DNA of 12,516 nucleotides from Bacillota bacterium (GCA_023458995.1 JAEWVV010000001.1:1-12516); one strand, 5' to 3'. Positions 1 through 7,202 are shown, counted from the first letter of the stretch. Notes: generated from the letters alone by a model not told the origin. A program made the numbers and translations.

Positions 1-1
1 A

Positions 2-406
2 TTATCTCTATTAAACCGAAAAGAAAAATTGAAGTTTCTCGATTTAGTCATGCATATGGTTTCTGTAGATGGTGAACCAACAGAATTTGAACAACGCTTA
101 TTAAACATTATGCTTGCAGAAGTTGGAGATGGTATTGTCTCTGAATACCACTTCGCACTTTCTAAAGATTTAGATGAGACTGTACTCTATTTTATTGAAT
201 CAAGTCCGACCGTAAAAAATATCGTATTTTTAAATCTTATTAAAGTCACAATGTTTGATGATTTTTATAACACAACCGAACACTTTTTCTTAGAAGATAT
301 CCGTGAAAAATTTGATATCTCTGATACTAAGAAAAAACAACTCATGCAAATCGTTTATTTGGAAAGAGATTTACGTGAAAAAGCAAAACGTGTGGTTAAT
401 CACTAA
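2..406 (+). CDS. TerB-like small acidic protein, 5'-truncated by window edge
   Basis: The reading frame is open to the left edge, and residues encoded before the first possible start (TTG at 29) already fit the helix that follows. The true start therefore probably lies outside the window. About 134 residues are visible, with no membrane segment or signal peptide. They hold two similar units: an early helix pair with a VDGEPTEFE turn, and a later one around MFDDFYNTTEHFFLEDI. This 'DG..xxxE' turn followed by a helix resembles the TerB (tellurite-resistance-like) helical fold, whose members often bind metal or act as adaptors. The assignment rests on pattern only. The stop codon overlaps the rsmI start by one base (TAATG), so the two genes are translationally coupled. 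No specific role can be given; a tellurite function should not be assumed. Confidence 0.55.
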   Translation, partial: LSLLNRKEKLKFLDLVMHMVSVDGEPTEFEQRLLNIMLAEVGDGIVSEYHFALSKDLDETVLYFIESSPTVKNIVFLNLIKVTMFDDFYNTTEHFFLEDIREKFDISDTKKKQLMQIVYLERDLREKAKRVVNH

Positions 407-1251
407 TGCAAAAAAGCTTTAAAGAAAGTAAGCCAACGCTTTATGTTGTTTCAACACCTATTGGTAATTTAAAAGATATGACACTCCGTGCAATTGATAT
501 ATTAAATGAAGTTGATTATATACTTGCAGAAGATACAAGAACGTCATCCGTTCTTCTTTCGCATTATCATATTAAAAAACCAATGGTTAGCTATCATGAA
601 TTTAACAAACTAGACCAAGAGAATAAGATTATCTCTGACCTACATGAAGGAAAAAATATTGCCTTAATCAGTGATGCTGGAACACCTGGAATCAGTGATC
701 CTGGCTATGAAATCATTAAAAAAGTGATTGAAGAAGGATTTCATGTCGTTTCAATCCCTGGAGCTAGTGCTATTTTAACAGCTCTCGTGACTTCAGGTTT
801 AATCATTCAGCCGTTTACATATCTTGGTTTTCTACCCAGAAAAGCAAGTGATCAAAGTGATACATTATCGCTTTATATCAACCGCAAAGAAACGCTTGTG
901 ATTTATGAATCACCACAGCGTATCACGAAAACCCTACAAACAATCTATGAAGTTCTAGGTAATAGAAAAATTGCTATCGCAAGAGAACTTACCAAAGCAT
1001 TTGAAACGATTATTAGAACAGATTTAAAAGATGCAATCACCCTTGAGATGAATCCAAAAGGTGAATATGTCATAATTGTTGAAGGATCAAATGAAACATC
1101 TAAACCACAACTTGATGTGAAATCACATTACCTTGAACTCATTAAAGAAGGTTATGCATCTAAGGATGCGATGAAGATTGTAGCAACCAAACATAACATA
1201 CCGAAAAACGAAGTTTATCGTATTGTAAAAATTGATGATGTAACTTCTTGA
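406..1251 (+). CDS. rsmI: 16S rRNA (cytidine(1402)-2'-O)-methyltransferase RsmI
   Basis: This 281-residue protein has the usual length and all the landmarks of RsmI (YraL), a tetrapyrrole-methylase-fold enzyme that uses SAM to methylate the 2'-OH of C1402 in the ribosomal decoding centre. Visible blocks are STPIGNLKDMTLRA (16-29), AEDTRTS (41-47), the glycine-rich SDAGTPGISDPG (89-100), SIPGAS (116-121), GFLPRK (141-146) and a YESPQRI block followed by IARELTKAFE. The C-terminal part (about 230-281) resembles the small helical extension of the family, which ends here in a helix-turn-helix-like segment. The start is ATG 406, overlapping the preceding stop, with translation probably coupled. 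The gene ends in TGA at 1249-1251, and the -35 element of the next promoter lies over this stop codon. Confidence 0.95.
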   Translation: MQKSFKESKPTLYVVSTPIGNLKDMTLRAIDILNEVDYILAEDTRTSSVLLSHYHIKKPMVSYHEFNKLDQENKIISDLHEGKNIALISDAGTPGISDPGYEIIKKVIEEGFHVVSIPGASAILTALVTSGLIIQPFTYLGFLPRKASDQSDTLSLYINRKETLVIYESPQRITKTLQTIYEVLGNRKIAIARELTKAFETIIRTDLKDAITLEMNPKGEYVIIVEGSNETSKPQLDVKSHYLELIKEGYASKDAMKIVATKHNIPKNEVYRIVKIDDVTS

Positions 1252-1275
1252 TTTTTTGTTGTGATAAAGTATAAT
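1248..1275 (+). promoter_or_regulatory. Sigma-A-type promoter of the metG T-box operon
   Basis: A -35 element TTGATT (1248-1253), a 16-nt spacer and a consensus -10 TATAAT (1270-1275) sit directly before the T-box leader. Transcription would start near 1282. The -35 overlaps the rsmI stop codon, so the operon has its own promoter despite the tight packing. Confidence 0.75.
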
Positions 1276-1288
1276 ATGAATGTATATA

Positions 1289-1509
1289 GGCAATGAGAAA
1301 AAGAGTAATCATGATGCTTAGTTTAGAGAGTTCGCGGGTGGTGCAAGCGAACCAAGCTTATGATGAAGATGGTTTTCGAGCCTTTTAGCCGATAGGTAGG
1401 CTAAAACGTATCCCTGCGTTAAAGGTTTGAGGGCTGAGCAATCAGAACTAAGGTGGTACCGCGATGTCACGTCGTCCTTAGAGATTTTTAAGGATGGCGT
1501 TTATTTTTT
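1289..1509 (+). promoter_or_regulatory. T-box riboswitch, methionine-specific (AUG specifier)
   Basis: This is a complete T-box leader. The conserved T-box AAGGTGGTACCGCG lies at 1450-1463. In Stem I, GAAAA (1297-1301) pairs with TTTTC (1373-1377), and ATCAT (1308-1312) pairs with ATGAT (1360-1364). Between these helices is a specifier loop with AGTA (1304-1307) facing GAA (1365-1367), the loop-E pattern. The next triplet in the expected place is ATG (1369-1371), matching the methionyl-tRNA synthetase gene downstream. The apical part carries GGTGGTGCAA (about 1337-1346). Two further helices follow: TTTTAGCC/GGCTAAAA (1383-1390/1399-1406), and a Stem III-like CTGA-GCAA-TCAG (1434-1445). Uncharged tRNA-Met should favour the antiterminator, in which AAGG of the T-box pairs with CCTT (1476-1479), over the terminator at 1470-1509. 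Helices were paired by eye; the class and codon are clear. Confidence 0.93.
1470..1509 (+). terminator. Regulated intrinsic terminator of the metG T-box
   Basis: CGTCGTCCTTA (1470-1480) pairs with TAAGGATGGCG (1489-1499) through Watson-Crick and G-U pairs and is followed by TTTATTTTTT (1500-1509). Its 5' arm contains the CCTT that would pair with the T-box in the antiterminator form, so the two structures are mutually exclusive. Confidence 0.88.
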
Positions 1510-1519
1510 AGGAGGTTTT

Positions 1520-3094
1520 ATGATGGATAACAAAAAGTTTTATTTAACAACAGCAATTGCATACGCTTCAGGTATTCCCCATATTGGTAATGTCTATGAA
1601 GCGATTCTAGCGGATTCCATTGTCCGCTTTAAGCGTTTGGATGGATATGATGTCTTTTTTCAAACAGGAACTGATGAACATGGTCAAAAGATTGAAGGAA
1701 AAGCAGAAGTAAATGAACTTTCTCCTCAAGCGTTTGTTGATCATATTTCATCAGAGATTAAACGTATTTATGATAAGGTCGGTATTTCATATGATCAGTT
1801 CGTAAGAACAACTGATTTAAGACATGTCAAATCAGTTCAAGCGATTTTTAAGAAGTTATACGACCAAGGTGATATTTACTTAGGTGAATATGAAGGTTGG
1901 TATTCGGTTGCTGAAGAAGCATTTATTCTTGAAAAAGATATTGTTGATGGAAAAGGACCTAACGGAGATGTTCCCGTTTGGACAAAAGAAGCAGCTTATT
2001 TTTTAAGACTTGCTCCTTACCAAGAACGCTTATTAAAGCATATTGAAGAAAATCCTGAATTTATCGAACCTGAATCAAGAAGAAATGAAATGGTTCAGAA
2101 CTTCTTAAAAGAACCACTTCCTGATTTATCTGTATCTAGAACATCTTTTAAATGGGGCATTCCCGTTGAATTTGATCCAGGACATGTTGTTTACGTGTGG
2201 ATTGATGCACTGTCAAACTATATCACAGGCTTAGATTATCATCCCGATCAACCACTTCCTGAAATGTATAATAAATATTGGCCAGCGGATGTTCACTTAA
2301 TTGGTAAAGATATTCTTCGTTTTCATACGATTTACTGGCCAATTATCTTAATGGCTTTAGGATTAGAACTTCCTAAAAAAATATTTGGTCATCCATGGGT
2401 ATTAGTTAATAAATCCAAGATGAGTAAATCTGTGGGTAATACGATGTATACCGATGATTTAGTGAAGTACTTTGGTGTTGATGCCGTGCGCTACTATGTG
2501 CTTCATGAAATTCCTTTTGCTGCAGATGGTAACATCACCTATGAACTCGTGATTGAACGTAATAATTCGGATTTAGCAAATACGATTGGTAATCTAGTGA
2601 ACCGTACGATTGGTATGGCACATAAGTATAGAAATGGTGTCATTAAAAAAGTGATTTTAGATGAACCATTTAAAGAATTATCACTCCAAGAAAAAGCATT
2701 AGAAGTACTTCCCAATATGAGAAATTATATGGACGATTTAAAAGTATCAGATGCTTTGGAAGAAGTTGTTAAGCTAGCCCGATTTGCGAATAAGTATATT
2801 GACGTTTCTGAACCATGGACACTCATGAAAAACCCTGACAAACAAGATGTATTAGATCATGTACTTTATCACTTACTTGAAACAATCAGATATGTTGCAA
2901 TCCTCTTACAACCCTTCATCCCTGAAACATCAAAGAAGATTGCAGCTCAAATCGGTTTGAAAGATTTAAGTTTTGAATCGTTATCTACATTTGGCGGTTA
3001 CCAAGAACAAACACTTGGTAAAGCAGAAGTACTATTTGAACGTTATGATTTAAATAAGAAACTGGAAGAGATTTTAAGTGATCAAAATGACTAA
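1520..3094 (+). CDS. metG: Methionyl-tRNA synthetase, zinc-free short form
   Basis: This class I enzyme charges tRNA-Met in the cytosol. The start is ATG 1520 (a second ATG follows at once), with AGGAGG at 1510-1515. The frame stays open further upstream, but that stretch is T-box RNA and not protein. The product has 524 residues. The HIGH-type motif is HIGN (21-24) and the KMSKS motif is at 300-304; both ATP-binding signatures are intact. The anticodon-binding helical domain carries NKYIDVSEPW. The protein contains no cysteine at all: where zinc-type MetRS have Cys knuckles, this one reads YSVAEEAF (from residue 128) and DGKGPNGDVPVW (143-154). It also lacks the C-terminal tRNA-binding (Trbp111-like) domain of the roughly 650-residue Bacillus enzyme. 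The gene overlaps the following yitT-like gene. Expression should follow tRNA-Met charging through the upstream T-box. Confidence 0.97.
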   Translation: MMDNKKFYLTTAIAYASGIPHIGNVYEAILADSIVRFKRLDGYDVFFQTGTDEHGQKIEGKAEVNELSPQAFVDHISSEIKRIYDKVGISYDQFVRTTDLRHVKSVQAIFKKLYDQGDIYLGEYEGWYSVAEEAFILEKDIVDGKGPNGDVPVWTKEAAYFLRLAPYQERLLKHIEENPEFIEPESRRNEMVQNFLKEPLPDLSVSRTSFKWGIPVEFDPGHVVYVWIDALSNYITGLDYHPDQPLPEMYNKYWPADVHLIGKDILRFHTIYWPIILMALGLELPKKIFGHPWVLVNKSKMSKSVGNTMYTDDLVKYFGVDAVRYYVLHEIPFAADGNITYELVIERNNSDLANTIGNLVNRTIGMAHKYRNGVIKKVILDEPFKELSLQEKALEVLPNMRNYMDDLKVSDALEEVVKLARFANKYIDVSEPWTLMKNPDKQDVLDHVLYHLLETIRYVAILLQPFIPETSKKIAAQIGLKDLSFESLSTFGGYQEQTLGKAEVLFERYDLNKKLEEILSDQND

Positions 3095-4046
3095 ACTCAA
3101 GACTTTCCTTCAATCTGAAGATATGAAAAAAAAGATATGGCCAGAAATTCAGCGATTGATTGCTGTTGTTTTATCGACCATTGTTTATGGAATTGGGGTC
3201 GCTTGGTTTTTGGAAGCATCTGTTGTTCCTCTTTATACCGGCGGTATTCCTGGTTTAGGACAGCTCGTAAGAGACTCTCTTTTCGTTTGGCTTGGTATCG
3301 ACTTAGGACCACACTTCTTAGGAATTTTCATCATTGTTTTAAACATTCCTATTTTACTACTTGGATGGTTCGGTGTTTCACACCGTTTCACCATCCATAG
3401 TATTATTTCAATTCTATTACAAGCTTTTATTCTGTCATGGTTACCTGTGATCAATATGGGCTTAAACGAACGTGGAGACGCGTTTGCTGCTGCTGTCCTC
3501 GGTGGTTTACTCATCGGTATCGGTGGTGGTGCTGCATTAAGATATGGGACATCAACCGGTGGCTTAGATATTATTGCACAATACGTTTCACTTAGAAAAG
3601 GTAAATCCGTTGGATTCATTTCAATGATTATGAACGTTGCCATTGCTATCCTAGGTGGACTGATTGTTGGTGGAAAGATGGGACCATCAGGAGAAATCAT
3701 TTCAGGTGGTGTCATTGCATCTTATACCGTGATCCGTATTATTGTAACAACCATTCTAACAGATAGAATGCATACATCGTATCAATTCTTATCGGTTGAT
3801 ATAATTACCAATGTTCCGCAAGCCTTAGTCGATCAGATCTTACATAAGGTTTATCGTGGTGTGACTTTAATGAAGGTTGAAGGTGCTTATTCGCACCATG
3901 AAAAGACACTCATTTATGTTGTGATTTCATCTTATGAACTTCATACACTTGTAGGACTTGTGAAGTCGGTTGACCCGAATGCATTTATCGTCACACGACC
4001 TGTTAAAAACGTATTTGGAAACTTTAAAAGAAAAACAATTGCTTAA
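3078..4046 (+). CDS. YitT family membrane protein (YitT membrane domain plus DUF2179)
   Basis: The first half is an integral membrane domain with about five or six hydrophobic segments (from roughly residue 25 to 225). It includes the family patterns PLYTGGIPGLGQL and a glycine-rich GGLLIGIGGGAALRYGTSTGG. The last ~90 residues form a soluble DUF2179 domain, with the typical RGVTLMKVEGAYS and ending with VDPNAFIVTRPV. The transported substrate or biochemical role of this widespread family is not established. The start is GTG 3078, chosen because GGAAGAG (3064-3070) sits 7 nt upstream; ATG 3087 is the alternative. Either choice overlaps the 3' end of metG, so the gene is co-transcribed with metG and should share its T-box control. 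A terminator follows directly. Confidence 0.88.
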   Translation: MIKMTKLKTFLQSEDMKKKIWPEIQRLIAVVLSTIVYGIGVAWFLEASVVPLYTGGIPGLGQLVRDSLFVWLGIDLGPHFLGIFIIVLNIPILLLGWFGVSHRFTIHSIISILLQAFILSWLPVINMGLNERGDAFAAAVLGGLLIGIGGGAALRYGTSTGGLDIIAQYVSLRKGKSVGFISMIMNVAIAILGGLIVGGKMGPSGEIISGGVIASYTVIRIIVTTILTDRMHTSYQFLSVDIITNVPQALVDQILHKVYRGVTLMKVEGAYSHHEKTLIYVVISSYELHTLVGLVKSVDPNAFIVTRPVKNVFGNFKRKTIA

Positions 4047-4056
4047 ACCATTTACG

Positions 4057-4083
4057 AAATGGAGCTCACATGCTCCATTTTTT
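4057..4083 (+). terminator. Intrinsic terminator of the metG-yitT operon
   Basis: A perfect 9-bp stem, AAATGGAGC (4057-4065) with GCTCCATTT (4072-4080), closes a 6-nt loop and runs into a T-tract (to 4083). It lies 10 nt after the yitT-like stop codon. Confidence 0.9.
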
Positions 4084-4130
4084 GTTATTAACAAACATGA
4101 AATCTTTTTATGAGGATGAATAACTGGAAA

Positions 4131-4178
4131 TTAAGCACTATCTTGTGGGGTTAAGCATTATTCTCACCCAAAAATGGG
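4131..4178 (+). promoter_or_regulatory. Direct repeats and small palindrome upstream of fruK (candidate operator)
   Basis: The sequence TTAAGCAYTATY occurs twice, at 4131-4142 and 4151-4162, starting exactly 20 bp apart, about two helical turns. Just downstream is CCCA-AAAA-TGGG (4167-4178). The fru operon has no regulator gene in this window, so these are reasonable binding sites for a DeoR-type or other regulator encoded elsewhere. The repeats are seen directly; their function is inferred. Confidence 0.4.
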
Positions 4179-4188
4179 CAAAATCCGT

Positions 4189-4194
4189 TACAAT
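4189..4194 (+). promoter_or_regulatory. Possible -10 element for the fru operon
   Basis: TACAAT (4189-4194) is placed to start transcription about 14 nt before the fruK ATG, beside the ribosome binding site GGGAG (4203-4207). No good -35 lies 16-18 nt upstream, which would fit an activator-dependent promoter. The placement is tentative. Confidence 0.3.
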
Positions 4195-4214
4195 AAGATA
4201 TAGGGAGCGATAAT

Positions 4215-5126
4215 ATGATCTTCACCATGACACTAAATCCGGCCATTGATTATAAAATTAAAGTTGACCGGTTTGAACTCAACCAACTAAATCGCTTTAA
4301 GAAAGCCTCTCTTCATCCAGGTGGAAAAGGGATCAATGTTTCTGCTGTCTTAAAGAATTTAGGAGTAGAATCGAAAGCAATCACTATTCTAGGTGGTTTT
4401 ACAGGTAAGTATCTTTTAGAGACGATGAAAAAAGAATATCATCTAGACTTAAACCCTATTTGGGTTGAAGGAGATACACGGATTAACATTAAAATGATGA
4501 TTGATCACGAAACAGAACTTAACCATGAGGGACCTAGAGTAAAAGATGAACAGTTTGAAATCATCTTAAACCAGGTTGATCAAATGACAAGTGATGATCT
4601 CATCATCATCGGTGGTTCAGCACCCAACGGACAACGTGATGCTTTTCAACAAATCGCACAGCGTTGTGATGATAAAGATATCCCATTTGTTATGGATACT
4701 CCAGGTGAGATGTTTCATCAGTTTATCGATCATAAACCATTTTTAATGAAACCTAACTTAAAAGAATTAAACGATTATCTTCTGATGGACTTATATGAAA
4801 TTGAAGAAATTGTATTTTATGGAAGACAATTGATCTACCGTGGTGTCAAACACATGATTATCTCATTAGGTGAACGCGGTTCACTCTATTTAGATCATGA
4901 GAAAGCATATTTAGCACATCCCATTGATGGTAAAGCTATATCTACAACAGGTGCTGGTGATTCTATGGTTGCGGGATTTGTAGCGATGTATCAATTAACA
5001 CAAGATCCTAAAAAAGCATTTATTGAAGCGGTTGCTGCTGCCTCAGCTACCGTATTTACAGGCAAATTAGCGACACATCGCGACATTCAAAAATATCAAA
5101 CCAAAGTGGTTATTGAGGAGTTATGA
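4215..5126 (+). CDS. fruK: 1-phosphofructokinase
   Basis: This 303-residue PfkB/ribokinase-superfamily sugar kinase is full length. The N-terminus MIFTMTLNPAIDYKI is typical of the FruK/LacC branch. PfkB signature 1 is PGGKGINVSAVLKNLG (about 36-51). Signature 2 is STTGAGDSMVAGF, with the catalytic base at Asp249. FruK phosphorylates fructose-1-phosphate to fructose-1,6-bisphosphate with ATP. By sequence alone, tagatose-6-phosphate kinase (LacC) is hard to exclude; the following fructose-type PTS genes decide for FruK. The start is ATG 4215 with GGGAG 7 nt upstream. The gene is first in a five-gene operon, and its TGA stop lies one base before the IIA start codon, suggesting coupled translation. 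Confidence 0.92.
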   Translation: MIFTMTLNPAIDYKIKVDRFELNQLNRFKKASLHPGGKGINVSAVLKNLGVESKAITILGGFTGKYLLETMKKEYHLDLNPIWVEGDTRINIKMMIDHETELNHEGPRVKDEQFEIILNQVDQMTSDDLIIIGGSAPNGQRDAFQQIAQRCDDKDIPFVMDTPGEMFHQFIDHKPFLMKPNLKELNDYLLMDLYEIEEIVFYGRQLIYRGVKHMIISLGERGSLYLDHEKAYLAHPIDGKAISTTGAGDSMVAGFVAMYQLTQDPKKAFIEAVAAASATVFTGKLATHRDIQKYQTKVVIEEL

Positions 5127-5127
5127 C

Positions 5128-5580
5128 ATGGTAATCCAAGAATTGATGAATTTAAAGAATATTGAACTCGATTTTCAAGCTAAATCAAAAACAGAAGCAC
5201 TTGACACGCTTGCACAAATCCTTTTAAAGAATAAAGCGATTGATGATTTAACAGGTTTCTTAGATGATGTATATGAAAGAGAATCTATCACATCAACAGG
5301 GATTGGATTTGGAATTGCGATTCCACACGCGAAGTCGTCACATGTGACGATTCCATCAGTTATCTTTGCTCGAAGTGATGAAGGTATTCCATTTGATGCG
5401 ATGGATGGAAAAGATGCACATTTATTCTTTATGATTGCAATGCCTGAAGATGGAACAAATGCTCACTTAAAAGTGCTTGCGATGTTATCAAGAAAACTGA
5501 TGCATAGTGATTTTAGAGAAGCTTTATTAGAAACGAAAACAAAAGAAGATATTTTGAAATTACTCTATACAATGAATTAG
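5128..5580 (+). CDS. PTS fructose-family IIA component (single-domain)
   Basis: This 150-residue soluble protein has the fold signature of the fructose/mannitol IIA family. The motif STGIGFGIAIPHAKSSHV places the phosphorylated histidine at His67. It accepts phosphate from HPr and passes it to IIB. The start is ATG 5128, preceded by GAGGAG within the end of fruK; the frame is open a few codons further upstream, but that would overlap the ribosome binding site. In most Bacillota this domain is part of a single FruA IIABC polypeptide; here it is a separate protein followed 10 bp later by IIB. Confidence 0.92.
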   Translation: MVIQELMNLKNIELDFQAKSKTEALDTLAQILLKNKAIDDLTGFLDDVYERESITSTGIGFGIAIPHAKSSHVTIPSVIFARSDEGIPFDAMDGKDAHLFFMIAMPEDGTNAHLKVLAMLSRKLMHSDFREALLETKTKEDILKLLYTMN

Positions 5581-5590
5581 GAGTTAACCA

Positions 5591-5923
5591 ATGAAAAAAA
5601 TAGTATGCGTCACCGCATGTCCAACAGGTATTGCACATACCTATATGGCAGCTGAAATGCTTGAAAATGCGGGTAGAGATTTAGGTGTTTTAATTAAGTG
5701 TGAAACTAATGGTTCCATTGGTGTTGAAAATAAACTGACTGAACAAGATATATTGGATAGTATTGGTGTAATTCTTGCGACAGATATCAGAGTACCAAAA
5801 GCGCGTTTTCACGGAAAACCACTCATTGAAGTATCGATTCAAAAAGGAATCCAAGAAGCATCAAAACTGATCCAAACAATGTTAGAAGGGCATGTTAAAA
5901 TTTATAAACACGAAGAGGACTAA
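5591..5923 (+). CDS. PTS fructose-specific IIB component (single-domain)
   Basis: This 110-residue cytosolic domain begins MKKIVCVTACPTGIAHTYM. The phosphocysteine is Cys10, in the diagnostic ACPTGIAHT loop of fructose-type IIB. It takes phosphate from IIA and transfers it to fructose as the sugar passes through IIC. The body continues with KCETNGSIGVENKL and ATDIRVPKARF, both typical of the family. AGGAG overlaps the IIA stop codon (5579-5583), 7 nt before the ATG. Only 3 nt separate this gene from IIC, which argues for equimolar expression of the split transporter. Confidence 0.93.
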   Translation: MKKIVCVTACPTGIAHTYMAAEMLENAGRDLGVLIKCETNGSIGVENKLTEQDILDSIGVILATDIRVPKARFHGKPLIEVSIQKGIQEASKLIQTMLEGHVKIYKHEED

Positions 5924-5926
5924 ATT

Positions 5927-6928
5927 GTGAACGAACGTTTAAGGTTTTATAAACATTTGATGAACGGATTTTCATATATGCTACCTTTTGTTGTTGCAGG
6001 TGGCCTTTTAATCGCGTTTTCATCTTATGGATTGCTTTCAGGTAAATTTCCTTATTTAAATGAGGTAGGCGAACTTATCCTATCTTACACATATCCTGTC
6101 CTTGCCGCATTTATAGCATTTTCGATTGCAGATCGACCCGGTATTGCAGTTGGCGTTGCAGCTGGAGCACTTGCATCATTAGGTGAATCCGGTTTTATTG
6201 GTGCGATTATCGGTGGGTTTGTTTCTGGTTATATCGTTGTCCTTTTAAAAATTATCTTTAAGAAACTTCCAAAATCACTATCCGGTACGAAACCAATCTT
6301 ACTCTTCCCATTCTTTGGAGTGTTACTCATCAGTATAGCAATGCTAGGTATCAATTACATCATCTCACCCCTCTCGTTATGGTTAGAACAAACCATTGTT
6401 AATTTAGAAGGAATTCCTCTTTTATTAACATCCATGATTCTAGGTGGTTTAATCGCATTTGATTTAGGTGGTCCGGTGAATAAAATTGCTTATATGATTG
6501 GTGTAGTCTCCGTTGTTCACGCACATGATTCAATCATTATGGCCGCCATCATGGCTGCCGGTATGACACCACCACTTGCTTTATGGTTATGTGTTCTCTT
6601 ATTCAAAAAAGATTTTTCTGAAACAGAAATTAAACTTGGAAAACAAAATATAGGAACAGGTTTATCATTTATAAGTGAAGGTGCTATTCCTTTTGTTAAA
6701 GCATATAAACATAAAGTTCATTTACCCATTATGGTAGGTAGTATGTTTGCTGCACTCGTTATCGCAATATTTGCAACATCAGTACCCGCACCTCACGGTG
6801 GAATCTTCGTCATCTTTTTAATGACTCACTGGTATGGATTTCCAATTGCACTGATCGCAGGAACCATTATGTCTGCAGTACTCATAAAAATCATGTTTAT
6901 AATAGGTGAATCTCATGAAAGAAACTAA
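5927..6928 (+). CDS. PTS fructose-specific IIC component (membrane permease)
   Basis: This 333-residue hydrophobic protein has about eight or nine membrane segments. Family markers are the opening MNGFSYMLPFVVAGGLLIA (12-30), FDLGGPVNKIAYMIG (178-192), ISEGAIPF (249-256, the sugar-site loop) and PAPHGGIFV (287-295). It forms the translocation channel for fructose and works with the upstream IIA and IIB. The start is GTG 5927 with GAAGAGGA 7 nt upstream. There is no fused IIA or IIB domain at either end. Its last 14 bases overlap the HPr gene, so HPr translation is probably coupled to IIC. Confidence 0.93.
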   Translation: MNERLRFYKHLMNGFSYMLPFVVAGGLLIAFSSYGLLSGKFPYLNEVGELILSYTYPVLAAFIAFSIADRPGIAVGVAAGALASLGESGFIGAIIGGFVSGYIVVLLKIIFKKLPKSLSGTKPILLFPFFGVLLISIAMLGINYIISPLSLWLEQTIVNLEGIPLLLTSMILGGLIAFDLGGPVNKIAYMIGVVSVVHAHDSIIMAAIMAAGMTPPLALWLCVLLFKKDFSETEIKLGKQNIGTGLSFISEGAIPFVKAYKHKVHLPIMVGSMFAALVIAIFATSVPAPHGGIFVIFLMTHWYGFPIALIAGTIMSAVLIKIMFIIGESHERN

Positions 6929-7181
6929 ATTTGTTGTTACATGTAAAGATGGATTACACGCTAGACCAGCAGCAAAACTTTCACAGTTTGCAAGTCAGTT
7001 TCCAGGTAGAATCGATATTATTTATGACAATCTACAAATGACACTGAAATCAATCATCGCTGTCATGTCTTTAGGCATTCCAGAAGGAGCTAGTTTTTCA
7101 ATACAAGTTGAAGGACATAAAGAAGAGGAATTCATGGAACAAGTTCATCATTTACTTCTCCAAGAAGGTTTAGTCGAGTAA
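6915..7181 (+). CDS. HPr family phosphocarrier encoded in the fructose operon
   Basis: This 88-residue protein matches HPr in length and motif positions. DGLHARPAAKL gives the phospho-histidine at His15, and LKSIIAVMSLGI puts a serine at exactly position 46, the regulatory site phosphorylated by HPr kinase in Gram-positives. It carries phosphate from enzyme I to IIA. ATG 6915 is chosen over the in-frame GTG 6906 because AGGTGA (6903-6908) lies 6 nt upstream and MKETKFVV is a normal HPr start. HPr is usually encoded next to ptsI; here it ends a fructose operon with no ptsI in view. It could be the cell's only HPr or a fructose-dedicated paralogue. Confidence 0.93.
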   Translation: MKETKFVVTCKDGLHARPAAKLSQFASQFPGRIDIIYDNLQMTLKSIIAVMSLGIPEGASFSIQVEGHKEEEFMEQVHHLLLQEGLVE

Positions 7182-7202
7182 AAAACATTTTCTTACGATT
7201 AT

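Noticed and set aside
1427..1519. An N-terminal extension of metG by 31 residues.
   Set aside because: The stretch is the T-box and terminator RNA; the strong AGGAGG ribosome binding site points to ATG 1520.
3097..3715. Open frames on both strands within the yitT-like gene (3097-3312 -, 3137-3400 +, 3233-3715 -).
   Set aside because: They lie wholly inside a well-recognised membrane protein gene, lack ribosome binding sites and show no family features; they are shadow frames.
7177..7200. GTAA....TTAC hairpin directly after the HPr stop as the fru operon terminator.
   Set aside because: Four A/T-rich pairs with a mismatch and no following T-run; the hairpin at 7318-7352 is the first credible terminator.
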